Of a DNA stretch of 64,000 nt, positions 8,988 to 18,621 are shown in pieces (position 1 is the first letter of the stretch; each line of letters begins with the position of its first letter). Where the stretch lies: the NCBI GenBank assembly GCA_001045525.1, contig LDWW01000004.1, positions 62,001-126,000 on the forward strand, written 5' to 3'. Source of the stretch: Chitinispirillum alkaliphilum (lineage in GTDB: Bacteria > Fibrobacterota > Chitinivibrionia > Chitinivibrionales > Chitinispirillaceae). Position numbers and translations under genes: made by a program. A model generated the notes under the pieces. That model saw only the letters and a list, made by a program, of their open reading frames with translations, was not told the origin of the DNA and searched no databases.

Positions 8988-11156
8988 ATGAAACAATTAA
9001 ATATAAATGACGTTACGGAAGGAATGGTTTTAGCCGAAGATATCAACCTCTCAGAAGGACGTCTTCTTCTGAGCGAATCTCACAGGTTAGATGCAGAATC
9101 AATCAAGCTGCTAAAGAAATACGAAATTGAGAAGATCAGCATAAAACCAGAAGAATCCCGTTCTCAATCCCAAAAAAACCTCTGCGATCCTCATGACTTT
9201 ATAAAGATATTCATATCAGGGGATTCCATGCACGCCTCACTTACCATAGAGGCTGGCCTGAATAAGGAGCTCCTCAGTTTGGAGCTTCTTAAAGACTCTC
9301 TGACTCTGGCTGGAGTTGTTGAGGGTATAAAGGAGAGTGCACTGGTCAGTGCCGTAGAAAAATGGCCCACACACAATGGAATGTACAAAATTGAGACTGT
9401 TGCTCAGGGAACTCCCCCCCTACCCCATCACGAGGGTCCGTTCACCATGAAAGTAAAGTACCTGAACAGCAAAAAGATGGTAGAAGACGCAAAGGGGGTT
9501 CACTATTACTGGGAATTTGCAAAGATCTGCGATACTACAGAAAGGATCGATCCCGAGACCGTTATTGCTGAGCGCAGCAGCGGCACGCCTTCGATTCCCG
9601 GTAAAACAGTTGGGGGTGAACTTCTGTTTAACGATGAGATTGTAGAGAGAAAAATCAATCTCGATGGAGGTGTGCGTCTTTCCGATGATGGAACACAGAT
9701 CATTGCCACCATCACCGGAGTGGCATTTTGTATTGATGATACTATAGGAGCCATACCCATTGATTACAACGGGTCTGTTGAGCTCGAAGTAAAACCGGAC
9801 AACATGGCTGCTTCGTTAATGGTTCATCCGCCTGGTAGCAAAGGAAGCGCCCCGGGTACAGGTGAGATTTATACTTTGTTGCAGAACCAGGGTATCACCC
9901 ACGGAATAATAAAGGAGGAAATAGAAAAGACCGTTAAAAATATGTCCTCAGGAATCTCTCCTTCCCAGCCGGTGGTTATTGCCAAAGGGACGGAACCTGT
10001 CAATGGAGAAAACGGTAAAATAAAATACCTGGTTAGCATTGAGACTTCACTTAAACCAAAAGTCAACGAAAATGGTGTCGCCGATTACAAGAATGTAGAT
10101 ATAATTGTGCCTGTTGCAAAAGGCAGAAAATTAGCACAGTTGATTTCTCCTCAAAAAGGAACCCCGGGTGTTGATGTCAGGGGGAATGAAAAAGCAGCAT
10201 CGGACGGTAAAGCCGCTCAGCTCCCCATTGGCCAGAATACAGAACAATCGCGGGAAGAACCAGATTTTCTGATCGCCACAATAGATGGAATAGTAAAATA
10301 TGACGGCAGCAATATCAATATTTTTGAAGGTTACGTTGTAGAAGGGGATGTGGATTTCTCGACAGGTAATATCAAGTATGAAAAATCTGTGACGATAAAC
10401 GGCGATGTGCATTCAGGTTTCAAAATCGAATGTGGCGGGGACCTTCAGGTTGGAGGAACGATAGAAGACTGCAATCTTGAAATTGGCGGCAATGTTCTGT
10501 GTAAATATGGATTTATTGGCCAGGGCAAAGGGGTTCTGGAAGCAAAGGGTGATGTTAACCTTGGGTTTATAAAAAATCAGACAGTAAAAAGCAGAGGCAA
10601 TGTAAATATTGCCAAAGAAGCCCTCAACAGCATCATATTTTCCAGAAAGTCGGTTGAAATACATGGAGGGTCGCTTTCTGTAGCAGGCGGCAGCATAACT
10701 GCCAGACACTCTATAGTGCTCAATGTGGTTGGCAATTCCAGTGGTATCAGAACCCATCTGGAAGTGGGTATTGATTATGCGCTGGGAGAAGAGATGCGCA
10801 GAATCGATTTACAGCTGGAAGAATTGCACCTTAATCTCAAAAAAGTTCTCGAAACAAATAACCGGTTTGAAAAAAACCTCAAATTCAGAAAACAACTCAC
10901 CACTCAAAACCAACAAATGTACAAAAAGGTAAAAGAAACTATTCTGACGTATCAAAACCAGATCAAAATACTTGAAGACCGCAAAAACATTGCTTCTTCC
11001 AAGCTGCATAACATTGACAATTGCTATATCAGAATAAAAAAAGCCGCACTACCCGGCACTATATTCAAGATTTCCGACAGACACCATCTTGTAAAAGAGA
11101 AAATTACAGGCCCCAAAACTATCAGAGTCCTGAACAATGAAATAAAAATAATCTGA
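8988..11156 (+). CDS. FapA (DUF342) family protein with N-terminal HD-GYP-associated-like segment
   Basis: This 722-residue cytoplasmic protein belongs to the FapA/DUF342 family, named for flagellar assembly protein A but of poorly understood function. Residues 1-52 (VTEGMVLAEDINLSEGRLLL and following) look like the short segment found at the start of many HD-GYP and HDOD proteins. The central part is the DUF342 N-terminal region, then a right-handed beta-helix-like stretch from about 430 to 590 with repeated GGD/GN turns. The C-terminus, about 600-690, is rich in charged residues and predicted coiled coil. No flagellar genes are visible in the window. Confidence 0.75.
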   Translation: MKQLNINDVTEGMVLAEDINLSEGRLLLSESHRLDAESIKLLKKYEIEKISIKPEESRSQSQKNLCDPHDFIKIFISGDSMHASLTIEAGLNKELLSLELLKDSLTLAGVVEGIKESALVSAVEKWPTHNGMYKIETVAQGTPPLPHHEGPFTMKVKYLNSKKMVEDAKGVHYYWEFAKICDTTERIDPETVIAERSSGTPSIPGKTVGGELLFNDEIVERKINLDGGVRLSDDGTQIIATITGVAFCIDDTIGAIPIDYNGSVELEVKPDNMAASLMVHPPGSKGSAPGTGEIYTLLQNQGITHGIIKEEIEKTVKNMSSGISPSQPVVIAKGTEPVNGENGKIKYLVSIETSLKPKVNENGVADYKNVDIIVPVAKGRKLAQLISPQKGTPGVDVRGNEKAASDGKAAQLPIGQNTEQSREEPDFLIATIDGIVKYDGSNINIFEGYVVEGDVDFSTGNIKYEKSVTINGDVHSGFKIECGGDLQVGGTIEDCNLEIGGNVLCKYGFIGQGKGVLEAKGDVNLGFIKNQTVKSRGNVNIAKEALNSIIFSRKSVEIHGGSLSVAGGSITARHSIVLNVVGNSSGIRTHLEVGIDYALGEEMRRIDLQLEELHLNLKKVLETNNRFEKNLKFRKQLTTQNQQMYKKVKETILTYQNQIKILEDRKNIASSKLHNIDNCYIRIKKAALPGTIFKISDRHHLVKEKITGPKTIRVLNNEIKII

Positions 11157-11243
11157 AGAACCAAGCGGATAATGAATTCTTGCGGAGAGCACCTCCACAC
11201 AGGTTGTAATTTTATCCTGAAGAGTGTCCATATTGTATGGGTT

Positions 11244-12593
11244 CTAACCACGCCTCTTTACAGCCATGACCCTGTTCCCTCGTTGGTTGAAATCTATTTC
11301 ATCCATGTAATTTTTCACAAGGAATATACCTCTGCCATGATCCTTCACCCTGTTTTCCGGATGAAGCGGATCAGGAAGATTATTGTAATCGAACCCATCA
11401 CCTTCATCGATAACGCTGACCTTAAGACTGAGAGCATCTACCTTGTAAATAACAAATACATTTCTGGAAAAATCATTCCTGTTTCCATGAACGATTGCGT
11501 TTGTAATCATCTCAAAAAGGCAGATTTTGGTCTGGCGTATGGTCCTGTCAGAGAAATCACAGTTATCCATATCTTTGAGAATAAAAGACACTACATCTTC
11601 CATCTCCCGGTAACTGTGTACAAGGCGCATTTCAGGTTCCTCCTCGGACAAAAATCCAGACTCCAGCAACAACTCATCTGAAGCACCAGCTTCCAGAGCA
11701 AGAACAGCGAGGTCATCGGGAAGCGGTACACCATCTCTGAAACGGGCCTGATGTTCCAGGACTGCACTAACCGTCTGCTCAAGGTTCTTACCCCCGCTTT
11801 CCTTTACAACGCCACATAATCGCTCACTGCCGTACATTGTGCCTCTTGGATTGACTGCTTCTGTGAGTCCATCGGTGTAGAGGATGATTTTATCCCCGAC
11901 ATTTATGACGACTTCAGATTCAGCGAAGTCCATATCTTCGGGTAACTCACTGTGTCCAAGCAGAAACCCTTTGGTCATGAGGCTATACACCCTGTTTCTG
12001 TTGTGTTGAAACACAACAGGTGGGGGGTGTCCAGCCTGAGAATAGAGAAGTTTTCTGCTTAACCTGTCATAGACTCCCAGAAATGCAGTAAGATAATGGT
12101 CTGTTTTGATAAACTTGTTGAGCTCAAGATTTACCTGCCTGAAAACTTCTGCAGGTGAGTCAGATTTTTCAAGGTAGAAAGCAAAAAGCATTTTTGCCGT
12201 AGCCCCGATAAGAGCCGCAGGAAAGTCACTGCCACTTACATCATAAATCAAAAAAGCGATTTTTTGCCGGGGGGTAACAATAATGTCGTAGAAATCCCCG
12301 CCAACTTTTCCGGCCGGGATGTATGCCGTAACGGTTTTTAAATCCCCGGTTTCGGGAAAACTTTGTGACAGGAGATCCAGCTGAATTTTCCCTGCCAGCT
12401 CCATATCTTCCTTTTTAATAAACATGAGATCTTTATCTGCTTCATCCAACCGTTTTTTTAGCGATTCGATCTCTTTTTGAAAAGCAATGTTCTGGTCTGT
12501 GAGAGCACGACACTTCTCTTTTTCTGCATCGTAGAGTCGGAGCAGTTTTCTCAGACGATTCTCTAGAAGGTTTGATACGTTTTCAGAACCCAT
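11244..12593 (-). CDS. SpoIIE-type PP2C phosphatase fused to an anti-sigma-type HATPase domain
   Basis: The protein has three parts. Residues 1-55 form a probable coiled coil. About 65-290 is a PP2C/SpoIIE serine phosphatase, with metal-binding stretches AGKVGGDFYDI, YDVSGSDFPAAL and YTDGLTEAVNPRG. About 325-449 is an RsbW-like ATPase with the N box FEMITNAIVHGNRND and the G1 box IDEGDGFD. Such fusions combine the kinase and phosphatase arms of partner-switching systems that control anti-sigma antagonists. No matching STAS partner or sigma factor is next to it. It starts 16 bp after the rhomboid gene stop and is likely the last gene of that leftward operon. Confidence 0.85.
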   Translation of the reverse strand: MGSENVSNLLENRLRKLLRLYDAEKEKCRALTDQNIAFQKEIESLKKRLDEADKDLMFIKKEDMELAGKIQLDLLSQSFPETGDLKTVTAYIPAGKVGGDFYDIIVTPRQKIAFLIYDVSGSDFPAALIGATAKMLFAFYLEKSDSPAEVFRQVNLELNKFIKTDHYLTAFLGVYDRLSRKLLYSQAGHPPPVVFQHNRNRVYSLMTKGFLLGHSELPEDMDFAESEVVINVGDKIILYTDGLTEAVNPRGTMYGSERLCGVVKESGGKNLEQTVSAVLEHQARFRDGVPLPDDLAVLALEAGASDELLLESGFLSEEEPEMRLVHSYREMEDVVSFILKDMDNCDFSDRTIRQTKICLFEMITNAIVHGNRNDFSRNVFVIYKVDALSLKVSVIDEGDGFDYNNLPDPLHPENRVKDHGRGIFLVKNYMDEIDFNQRGNRVMAVKRRG

Positions 12594-12609
12594 TGTCTTT
12601 ACGATCGTT

Positions 12610-13449
12610 TCAGCTAAATAAATTGAAAGGCAAAATTCTGCGGCGTTTCAGACGCTCTTTATCCATCTTTGCCGCTTTCTTAAGAACCCGTTTCTCATCT
12701 TTTGTCAGTGAATCCATACCCTGTTTTGAAATCTTTTCAAGTACCGGGTCAACTTCCTGCTCAAAATACCGTTTGTTTTTAATCTGCTCCTGAACCTGTG
12801 CACGCTGAGCTTTCTCTGACCAGGTTTCTTTGATATCTGTTGCCCATCTGGTAACTAAGCGGGAATATTTAAGATAGATATAGGCCACCAATATTCCACC
12901 CAGGTGAGTGATGTGAGATATGGTACCCCTGCCAACTCCAAAAGAAAACAGGAAGGAATAAATCGCATACCCAATAATCAGAACTTTAATATTGATAGGG
13001 ATGATAAAGAACAGCAGAACCTGCCTATGAGGATAATAGAAGGCGTAGGCAGTTAACACACCAATCACAGCTCCTGATGCTCCAATTACAGGAGTGACTG
13101 CAGCCAGAGGCTGTAGGAGACTGAAAAGGGAAAACAGGGCAGAACCGGCCCCGCAGATAAAGTAGAATCTGAGGAATTTCGAAGTTCCCCAGATATTCTC
13201 CATCTCAACGCCAAACATCCACAAGATGAGCATATTGAAAACGATATGAAATATGCTTACGGTGGAATGAAGAAACATGTAGGTAAATATGCGCCAGATC
13301 TGTCCCTGCAGAAATGTATTACGCGGTATGAGTGCCCCATATGTCTCAACAAAACCACCCACTCCGGGTATGTTCTGCAGTATAAAAACAGCTAAGTTTG
13401 CAATCAGCAGATATCGAACAGCTTTACCTGTACCCTGTTGTCCCAACAT
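12610..13449 (-). CDS. Rhomboid family intramembrane serine protease
   Basis: This is a six-helix rhomboid protease of the inner membrane. The catalytic serine lies in IGASGAVIGVL (GxSG) and the partner histidine in the helix containing SHITHLGGILVAY. The N-terminal region LAVFILQNIPG and the loop with WRIFTYMFLHS (a WR motif) fit the family. After about residue 195 there is a charged cytoplasmic tail of about 85 residues. The start at 13449 is chosen because GGAG lies 8 nt upstream; an ATG two codons earlier is too close to it. It sits between coaD and a phosphatase gene in the same direction. Confidence 0.9.
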   Translation of the reverse strand: MLGQQGTGKAVRYLLIANLAVFILQNIPGVGGFVETYGALIPRNTFLQGQIWRIFTYMFLHSTVSIFHIVFNMLILWMFGVEMENIWGTSKFLRFYFICGAGSALFSLFSLLQPLAAVTPVIGASGAVIGVLTAYAFYYPHRQVLLFFIIPINIKVLIIGYAIYSFLFSFGVGRGTISHITHLGGILVAYIYLKYSRLVTRWATDIKETWSEKAQRAQVQEQIKNKRYFEQEVDPVLEKISKQGMDSLTKDEKRVLKKAAKMDKERLKRRRILPFNLFS

Positions 13450-13520
13450 AATCATGACTCCATATCAGGTTAAGTTTTCGAAGCGAACAGTTATGGTAAG
13501 CAAAAATGTGGCCGACAGAA

Positions 13521-14003
13521 TCAGCTTCTGCCATATTTTTCCATTAATTTCTTCTGTACGAAATCAGGTACAAAAGAGCTTACATCTTCGCCATAGTGAG
13601 CGATCTGTTTTACAAGGGTCGAATTGAGATATGTATATTCAGCGCTTGGCATGAGAAAGATTGTTTCGGCACTATTGTGCATATTACGGTTAGTAAATGC
13701 CATTTGAAATTCATAATCTATATCAGAAACCGCTCTGAGTCCTCTTATAAGCGCAGTAGCATTGTTTTCCCTCAGACAATTGACTATGAGCCCGGAATGG
13801 CTGATCACCTCTATATGTGGCACATGGCACAGAGCTTCTCTTACCATCTCCACACGTTCATCAACTGAAAAGAGGGGGGATTTAACCGGATTGGCAGCAA
13901 CAACCGCTATCACTTTTTTGAAAATGTTCGAAGCTCTGACAGCGATATCTATGTGTCCGAAAGTAATAGGATCAAAAGTACCCGGGTATAGGGCAGTGGG
14001 CAT
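13521..14003 (-). CDS. coaD: Pantetheine-phosphate adenylyltransferase
   Basis: CoaD transfers AMP from ATP to 4'-phosphopantetheine, the penultimate step of coenzyme A synthesis. The nucleotidyltransferase signature is at the N-terminus, YPGTFDPITFGHIDI, with T/HxGH present as TFGH. The C-terminal phosphate-binding segment reads YLNSTLVKQIA, and GLRAVSDIDYEFQMA is the family's substrate loop. Length, 160 residues, is standard. It follows rsmD by 14 bp, a very common bacterial pairing. Confidence 0.95.
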   Translation of the reverse strand: MPTALYPGTFDPITFGHIDIAVRASNIFKKVIAVVAANPVKSPLFSVDERVEMVREALCHVPHIEVISHSGLIVNCLRENNATALIRGLRAVSDIDYEFQMAFTNRNMHNSAETIFLMPSAEYTYLNSTLVKQIAHYGEDVSSFVPDFVQKKLMEKYGRS

Positions 14004-14017
14004 ATTAATTTACCTTT

Positions 14018-14581
14018 TCAACTTTTATGTATTTTGTAAAATTCTACAACAGTATCTCCAAATATCCTTCTGTCATACATATTTTCTGCAGCTTTTTTTG
14101 AATCAGGTTTTTTCTCTCCCGGTAATCTGCGCCGCTCATAGACAAGAATACCTTCGGGTGAAAGCCTCTTGACAAGCAAAGGCACCATTTGGGGGAGCTG
14201 GTCACAGTCATACGGAGGATCATAATATATCAACTGATAACGTTCATCAGATGAAGTTACAAACTTGCGCACGTCCTGCCGGATCACCCTGACCCGATCT
14301 TTAACTGCCAGGTATTCTGAATTTTTTTCTATCCCGGAAGCATAGACCTTATCACTTTCAATAAAATCAACCCTTTTAGCCCCGCGGCTGAGCATTTCAA
14401 ATCCCATCGTGCCACTGCCGGCACAAACATCCGCCACATATGCATCCAGCAAATGAACTTTCAGTATTTCCGCCACCGATTCCCGGGCACGCTCTGTTGT
14501 GGGACGGAATTGTTTTTTAGCTTTTTCGCTGACCTTTATTATCCGCCCTTTCAGCTCCCCGGAGATGATTCTAAGTCCCAT
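14018..14581 (-). CDS. rsmD: 16S rRNA (guanine-966-N2)-methyltransferase RsmD
   Basis: RsmD methylates G966 of 16S rRNA in the assembled 30S subunit. The 187 residues begin with the family signature RIISGELKGR and the substrate segment FRPTTERARESV. The SAM-binding loop reads VCAGSGTMGFEMLSRGA and the catalytic motif is YYDPPYD (D/NPPY). It is directly upstream of coaD and 8 bp downstream of the pilN-like gene. Confidence 0.95.
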   Translation of the reverse strand: MGLRIISGELKGRIIKVSEKAKKQFRPTTERARESVAEILKVHLLDAYVADVCAGSGTMGFEMLSRGAKRVDFIESDKVYASGIEKNSEYLAVKDRVRVIRQDVRKFVTSSDERYQLIYYDPPYDCDQLPQMVPLLVKRLSPEGILVYERRRLPGEKKPDSKKAAENMYDRRIFGDTVVEFYKIHKS

Positions 14582-14589
14582 TTACTATA

Positions 14590-15495
14590 CTACTCTCTGA
14601 CGATAAAAAGGAGTTCAAGTTCAAGACGTATGTTTCCCCCGGAACGCGCCCTTAGATTGATATTTCTGAACGCGCAGGGAATATTTTCTTTATGCAGCGA
14701 GAGAATGAATCTTACAAAATCCCTGTATGAAGATTCTCCCTCGACCCTGTAAAGTATTCTTCTGTAGTTACCGGTTTTATCACTTGAAATCTGTCGCGGT
14801 GCATGGCTGAGATTTACACTGTTAGCAGAAGCCAGTGAAGAGAACTGCCTCACAAGGCCGGGAACAGCTTCCCGAAAAGGAAGATTATCAAGCACTTCAA
14901 ACGGATCGGAGTGTTCGAGTCCAAACTCTTTAGTACAGGTAAAAACGAAACGATACCCTTCACCAGGCACTTCGCTGATTGCACTGTGAGGTCGTGGAAG
15001 AAGCTCTGCCCCATTTTTTCTGAGCAAACTGAACATCGAGCTCACATCCCCTCTGGATGAACTCAGACCATGAGCCCGTATAGTGGTAAAATCCTCTGTT
15101 TCCAAAGTTGTCAATCGTATACCGCTACCCATGGTGCGGTTAAGAAGTTCCACCACATTTTTTGCAAACAATATTTCGTAGCTTATTTTTTCTGATGCAG
15201 ACATCTCACTATAAGGAATAACAAGGAGTTTCTTTTCTGACGAACTATCAGTTATATCTGTAACCACATCCTCGATCATGTCAGGTCTGTAATGTGTTGA
15301 CGGTTTGATATCTGTAGAGAGCACAGGAAGCTGCTGCTGAGATTCCTCCGTGCTCCTGTCAAGAATAAGAAAATAAGCAGATGCAGCCATACCAATCATC
15401 AAAGTGGTTCCCAGAAACGGAAAAACCCATCTCTTACCGGTTTTAGAGCGTTTTTTCTGTGCAGTAGTGTTCTTTTGCAGATTTATACGTATCAT
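14590..15495 (-). CDS. PilN/PilO-like inner-membrane pilus assembly protein
   Basis: This is a 301-residue bitopic membrane protein with a basic cytoplasmic N-terminus (RINLQK, then many Lys/Arg), one membrane helix at about residues 28-46, and a periplasmic part with two ferredoxin-like alpha/beta stretches. The start RINL matches the PilN motif that docks onto PilM. Its first codon overlaps the stop of the PilM-like gene by 4 nt (ATGA). Sequence similarity to PilN/PilO is weak to the eye, so the call rests mainly on architecture and neighbour. It may serve as an alignment platform for a type IV pilus or competence pilus. Confidence 0.6.
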   Translation of the reverse strand: MIRINLQKNTTAQKKRSKTGKRWVFPFLGTTLMIGMAASAYFLILDRSTEESQQQLPVLSTDIKPSTHYRPDMIEDVVTDITDSSSEKKLLVIPYSEMSASEKISYEILFAKNVVELLNRTMGSGIRLTTLETEDFTTIRAHGLSSSRGDVSSMFSLLRKNGAELLPRPHSAISEVPGEGYRFVFTCTKEFGLEHSDPFEVLDNLPFREAVPGLVRQFSSLASANSVNLSHAPRQISSDKTGNYRRILYRVEGESSYRDFVRFILSLHKENIPCAFRNINLRARSGGNIRLELELLFIVRE

Positions 15496-16406
15496 ACGTT
15501 CTCTTCATTTCCACGTAATGCTAATCCTGCAGCTACAGCCAGCTGTGCAGAATAGCCCTTAAGTTGCGACTCATCACCCACCTGACAATTAACTTTGCGG
15601 AATGGATCAAGAAGTTCAGGTTCAGGTTTCAGAGAACTAAGCTCTGACAGTTTCTCCTGGTTGGTAAAAAGTGAACCGGCCAGAAAGAGGCAGGGCATGG
15701 TTTTGCTGATCTGGTTTTGATTCAGAGCTGCAAGCTGATTCACCAGATCAGAAATTTTCCCGCGGTAGAATTCGCTTTCCAACTGTTCTGAGTTATGATC
15801 AAAAAAGACACTATCCAAGTAATTTCCGTTTACAGTTAGAATAAGCTTTGTTCTGTGCTCTTCACCATGGATTATAATAACCGGCACAGGAACCATTTCA
15901 GGGTAATTTTTTTCAAATATATTGATCAGTGCAAACGCGTCGAGATCAATAATGGATGGTTTGAGCTTGATAGGTTTAAATGATACATTTAACTGTTCAA
16001 TCATTTGGTTCCGAAATGCAACCATCAAAAATGCCTTTTCGCTCCGGTCAGATTCATTAATTGGCTGAAAATCATAGGAATAATCTTTAAGGGGTGAGAT
16101 GATCTGCTGGCTTAACTCCCACTCAAGGACCTGATCGATTTTCTTTTCGTTCCAGTCCACAACGATTTTTTTTACGACAGAGTGTTCACAGGGCAAAGAA
16201 CATGCAACTTGTGAACTGAAAAATTTAAACCCTTTTTTGAGACCCTTAAGCTCGGCAATAACGGTATCCCAATATTGATTGGGATAATCATACTTAAGGG
16301 GCAAAATCGCTACTTTGGCAACGTAATCCTCATCAGGAGAATACTGCACTACACTTATGTAGTTCTTCTGAAGATCGAAACCGTTATTGCAAACCTGTAG
16401 TTTCAT
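15492..16406 (-). CDS. PilM-like actin-fold pilus assembly protein
   Basis: This 304-residue soluble protein resembles PilM/GspL cytoplasmic domains. The region SLPCEHSVVKKIVV followed by a WELSQQI segment corresponds to PilM's strand and the 'EAEKYLPF' helix. A later PSIIDLDAFALINIFE segment matches the PilM 'vDv.a.al.r' region. The usual N-terminal GIDIGSSSIK phosphate loop is degenerate (NNGFDLQKNYISVV), so nucleotide binding may be lost. The ATG overlaps nothing upstream; 163 bp without a gene separate it from comEA and probably contain its promoter. It is coupled to the pilN-like gene. Confidence 0.65.
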   Translation of the reverse strand: MKLQVCNNGFDLQKNYISVVQYSPDEDYVAKVAILPLKYDYPNQYWDTVIAELKGLKKGFKFFSSQVACSLPCEHSVVKKIVVDWNEKKIDQVLEWELSQQIISPLKDYSYDFQPINESDRSEKAFLMVAFRNQMIEQLNVSFKPIKLKPSIIDLDAFALINIFEKNYPEMVPVPVIIIHGEEHRTKLILTVNGNYLDSVFFDHNSEQLESEFYRGKISDLVNQLAALNQNQISKTMPCLFLAGSLFTNQEKLSELSSLKPEPELLDPFRKVNCQVGDESQLKGYSAQLAVAAGLALRGNEENV

Positions 16407-16569
16407 ATGTCTGGGGTTACATCCGTTCTTTAAAAACTGCTGAGATAGACATCAATAATGTATTTACTCTATAAATATCATTTTTTTCTGCAAAAAGGGC
16501 AAATCCTTAAGCCTTTTCCCTAAGTACGAGAGGGCATAGTAAAGCGGAAAAGAAATTCTGAATTATGTG

Positions 16570-17124
16570 TTAAAAACAAATCAGCTCTGCTATCCTCCCC
16601 AGCCTTGAAGGCCCGATTCCGCTTACTTCCAGAAGATCATCAGCTTTTTTGAAATTTCCATGCTGTGTTCTCCTCTCAATTATTCTCTGCGCAAGCACAG
16701 GCCCTATCCCGGGCAGCCCTACAAGCTTGCTGATATCAGCAGTATTGACATTAGTACACCCGGGTTTCGGTTGCAACTCTTGGCCGATACCGTTTTCATC
16801 TTCATTCTCAATTTCAGGCTGCGGCTGTTGAGCGACATCGTCGTTTGCAGCGACATTCACCGCTTCAGGCTGCTGATTTTGGGCGACACCGGGTTGGGCT
16901 TCATTTGCGATTTCAGGCTGAAGCTCCCGGGCGACACTGTTTTCATCAAAACTTACGACCAATCCGACTTCACCCTGCGGCAGAAGTGAATCTAAAGGGA
17001 ATCTGTTCCCAACGGCATCGGTTACATATACAACTGAAGGCTCCTCACTGCCGAAACCATGTTTGAAAAGCAACATGGCGGCAGCTACCCACAGGAGAAC
17101 AACAATAACGTTTGTTGTTTTCAT
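16570..17124 (-). CDS. ComEA-like helix-hairpin-helix protein
   Basis: The 184-residue protein has an N-terminal membrane or signal segment (residues 5-22), a low-complexity linker with degenerate 12-15 residue repeats of the form QPEIANEAQPG / QPEAVNVAAN / QPEIENED, and a C-terminal pair of helix-hairpin-helix motifs. The HhH part reads VNTADISKLVGLPGIGP and DLLEVSGIGPSRL. ComEA proteins bind incoming double-stranded DNA in the periplasm during natural transformation. The start overlaps the stop of the HD-GYP regulator gene by 4 nt. Together with pilB and pilM/N nearby it suggests DNA uptake. Confidence 0.8.
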   Translation of the reverse strand: MKTTNVIVVLLWVAAAMLLFKHGFGSEEPSVVYVTDAVGNRFPLDSLLPQGEVGLVVSFDENSVARELQPEIANEAQPGVAQNQQPEAVNVAANDDVAQQPQPEIENEDENGIGQELQPKPGCTNVNTADISKLVGLPGIGPVLAQRIIERRTQHGNFKKADDLLEVSGIGPSRLGRIAELICF

Positions 17125-18551
17125 TTATTCCGATTCATTATATCAAGAAATGCATCGACCATTTCAGGATCGAACTGTTTTCCCTTTTCTTTCTTTAAAA
17201 TATCAAATGCCACCTGTTCCGGAAGAGACTTTCTATACGGTCTGTTTGAAGTCATAGCTTCAAACGCATCAGCGATGCTAAGGATTCTTGCTCCGTAGGG
17301 GATCTCTTTTCCTGCGATCCCTGAAGGGTATCCTCCACCGCAATAGAATTCGTGATGATGATACACCAGAGGTACAAGATCTTTGAGGGAAGGTACGTCG
17401 CTTATGATTCTGGCACCCTGCCCGGGATGTTTCTTAATTTCATCGAACTCCTGGGTGGTGAGCTTTCCGGGTTTATTTATAATCAGTTCACTGACACCGA
17501 TTTTCCCAATATCATGAAGCAAGCCGGCGTATTTAACCAGTTCAATCTCAGATTCGGACAATCCCAAATGTCTGGCTAAACGAACGGTGTATTTCATAAC
17601 ATTTTCAGAATGTCCGTGTGTATACTGATCCTTTGCTTCAACTGCCAATGCAAAAGCTCTGATGGTTTTCAGATAATTATTACGGCTGCTTTGATACAGT
17701 CTTGCATTATCGATTGAGATACTTGCCTGGGAAGCCAGAACGTTAAAGATTTCCAGATCGAGATTTGAAAAATATGGTTTATCTTTTGTTCTGAGCACAT
17801 TCAAAACGCCCGAAGTAGTTGAATGTGCTTTGAGCGGAAATACAATATAGGAACTTAGTTCAGGGGGAAGGCGATGGCTGTTTTCAGCAGCAGCTTCAAT
17901 TACCAGCGGTTCCTGGTTGTCTACCACCCAGATTGATGCTTCGATGAATTCCCGCCTGCTCCAGTACTCTTCACTGAAACAACCGCAGCAAGATGATAAG
18001 ACCAGCTTTGATTTCGAGTTGAGAAAAAACAGTGCCCCGCTGTCAGCTTTTATAATCCGGGTAGAATAATGGAGAAGTTTACGGTTAAGCTCAGAAGTTT
18101 GAAGAGTAGCGGAGAGTACTTTGGTGACTTCGTGAAGAGATACAAGCTTTGAAAAGAGAAGGTTTTCCTCTTCCACCCTTTTTGTTTTGAGTACCCTTTT
18201 TACCTTCTCCCCTATTTCCTCAAGATGGAACGGCTTAGTAATGTAATCACAGGCCCCAAGCCTGAGCCCTTCGATTGCGGAAGAAAGGGCCGGATATCCT
18301 GTAGTGAACATAACAGGTATGGTGCTGTCATATTCTTTAACCCATTTCAATAATTCCACTCCGGACATTTGTGGCATGTGAAGGTCGGTGATAACCATAT
18401 CAACATTTAGCTTTTGAATAATATCTATAGCCTCAGGTCCACTTAACGCAATTTTTACACTAAACCCACCGGCGCTCAGATATTGGGACAATATATCACA
18501 GATTGCCTTCTCATCATCGACAACGAGAATCCGCTTCTCTTCAGAGCTCAT
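17121..18551 (-). CDS. Response regulator with REC, GAF and HD-GYP domains
   Basis: This is a probable cyclic-di-GMP phosphodiesterase controlled by phosphorylation. Residues 7-120 are a receiver domain with acidic pocket VVDDE, phospho-acceptor D56 in MVITDLHMP and the KPF lysine. Residues about 140-290 form a GAF domain. Residues 300-470 are HD-GYP, with HDIGKIGV, the metal-binding HH of YHHHEF and the GYP box GGGYPSG. The cognate kinase is not adjacent. It is directly upstream of, and overlaps, the comEA-like gene, which hints at control of pilus or uptake functions. Confidence 0.93.
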   Translation of the reverse strand: MSSEEKRILVVDDEKAICDILSQYLSAGGFSVKIALSGPEAIDIIQKLNVDMVITDLHMPQMSGVELLKWVKEYDSTIPVMFTTGYPALSSAIEGLRLGACDYITKPFHLEEIGEKVKRVLKTKRVEEENLLFSKLVSLHEVTKVLSATLQTSELNRKLLHYSTRIIKADSGALFFLNSKSKLVLSSCCGCFSEEYWSRREFIEASIWVVDNQEPLVIEAAAENSHRLPPELSSYIVFPLKAHSTTSGVLNVLRTKDKPYFSNLDLEIFNVLASQASISIDNARLYQSSRNNYLKTIRAFALAVEAKDQYTHGHSENVMKYTVRLARHLGLSESEIELVKYAGLLHDIGKIGVSELIINKPGKLTTQEFDEIKKHPGQGARIISDVPSLKDLVPLVYHHHEFYCGGGYPSGIAGKEIPYGARILSIADAFEAMTSNRPYRKSLPEQVAFDILKKEKGKQFDPEMVDAFLDIMNRNK

Positions 18552-18621
18552 TTAACTTACCAATCATGCGCTACAAAGCCGCAGTTATTATTTACCAGTC
18601 AGACAAAAGACCCAGATATTG

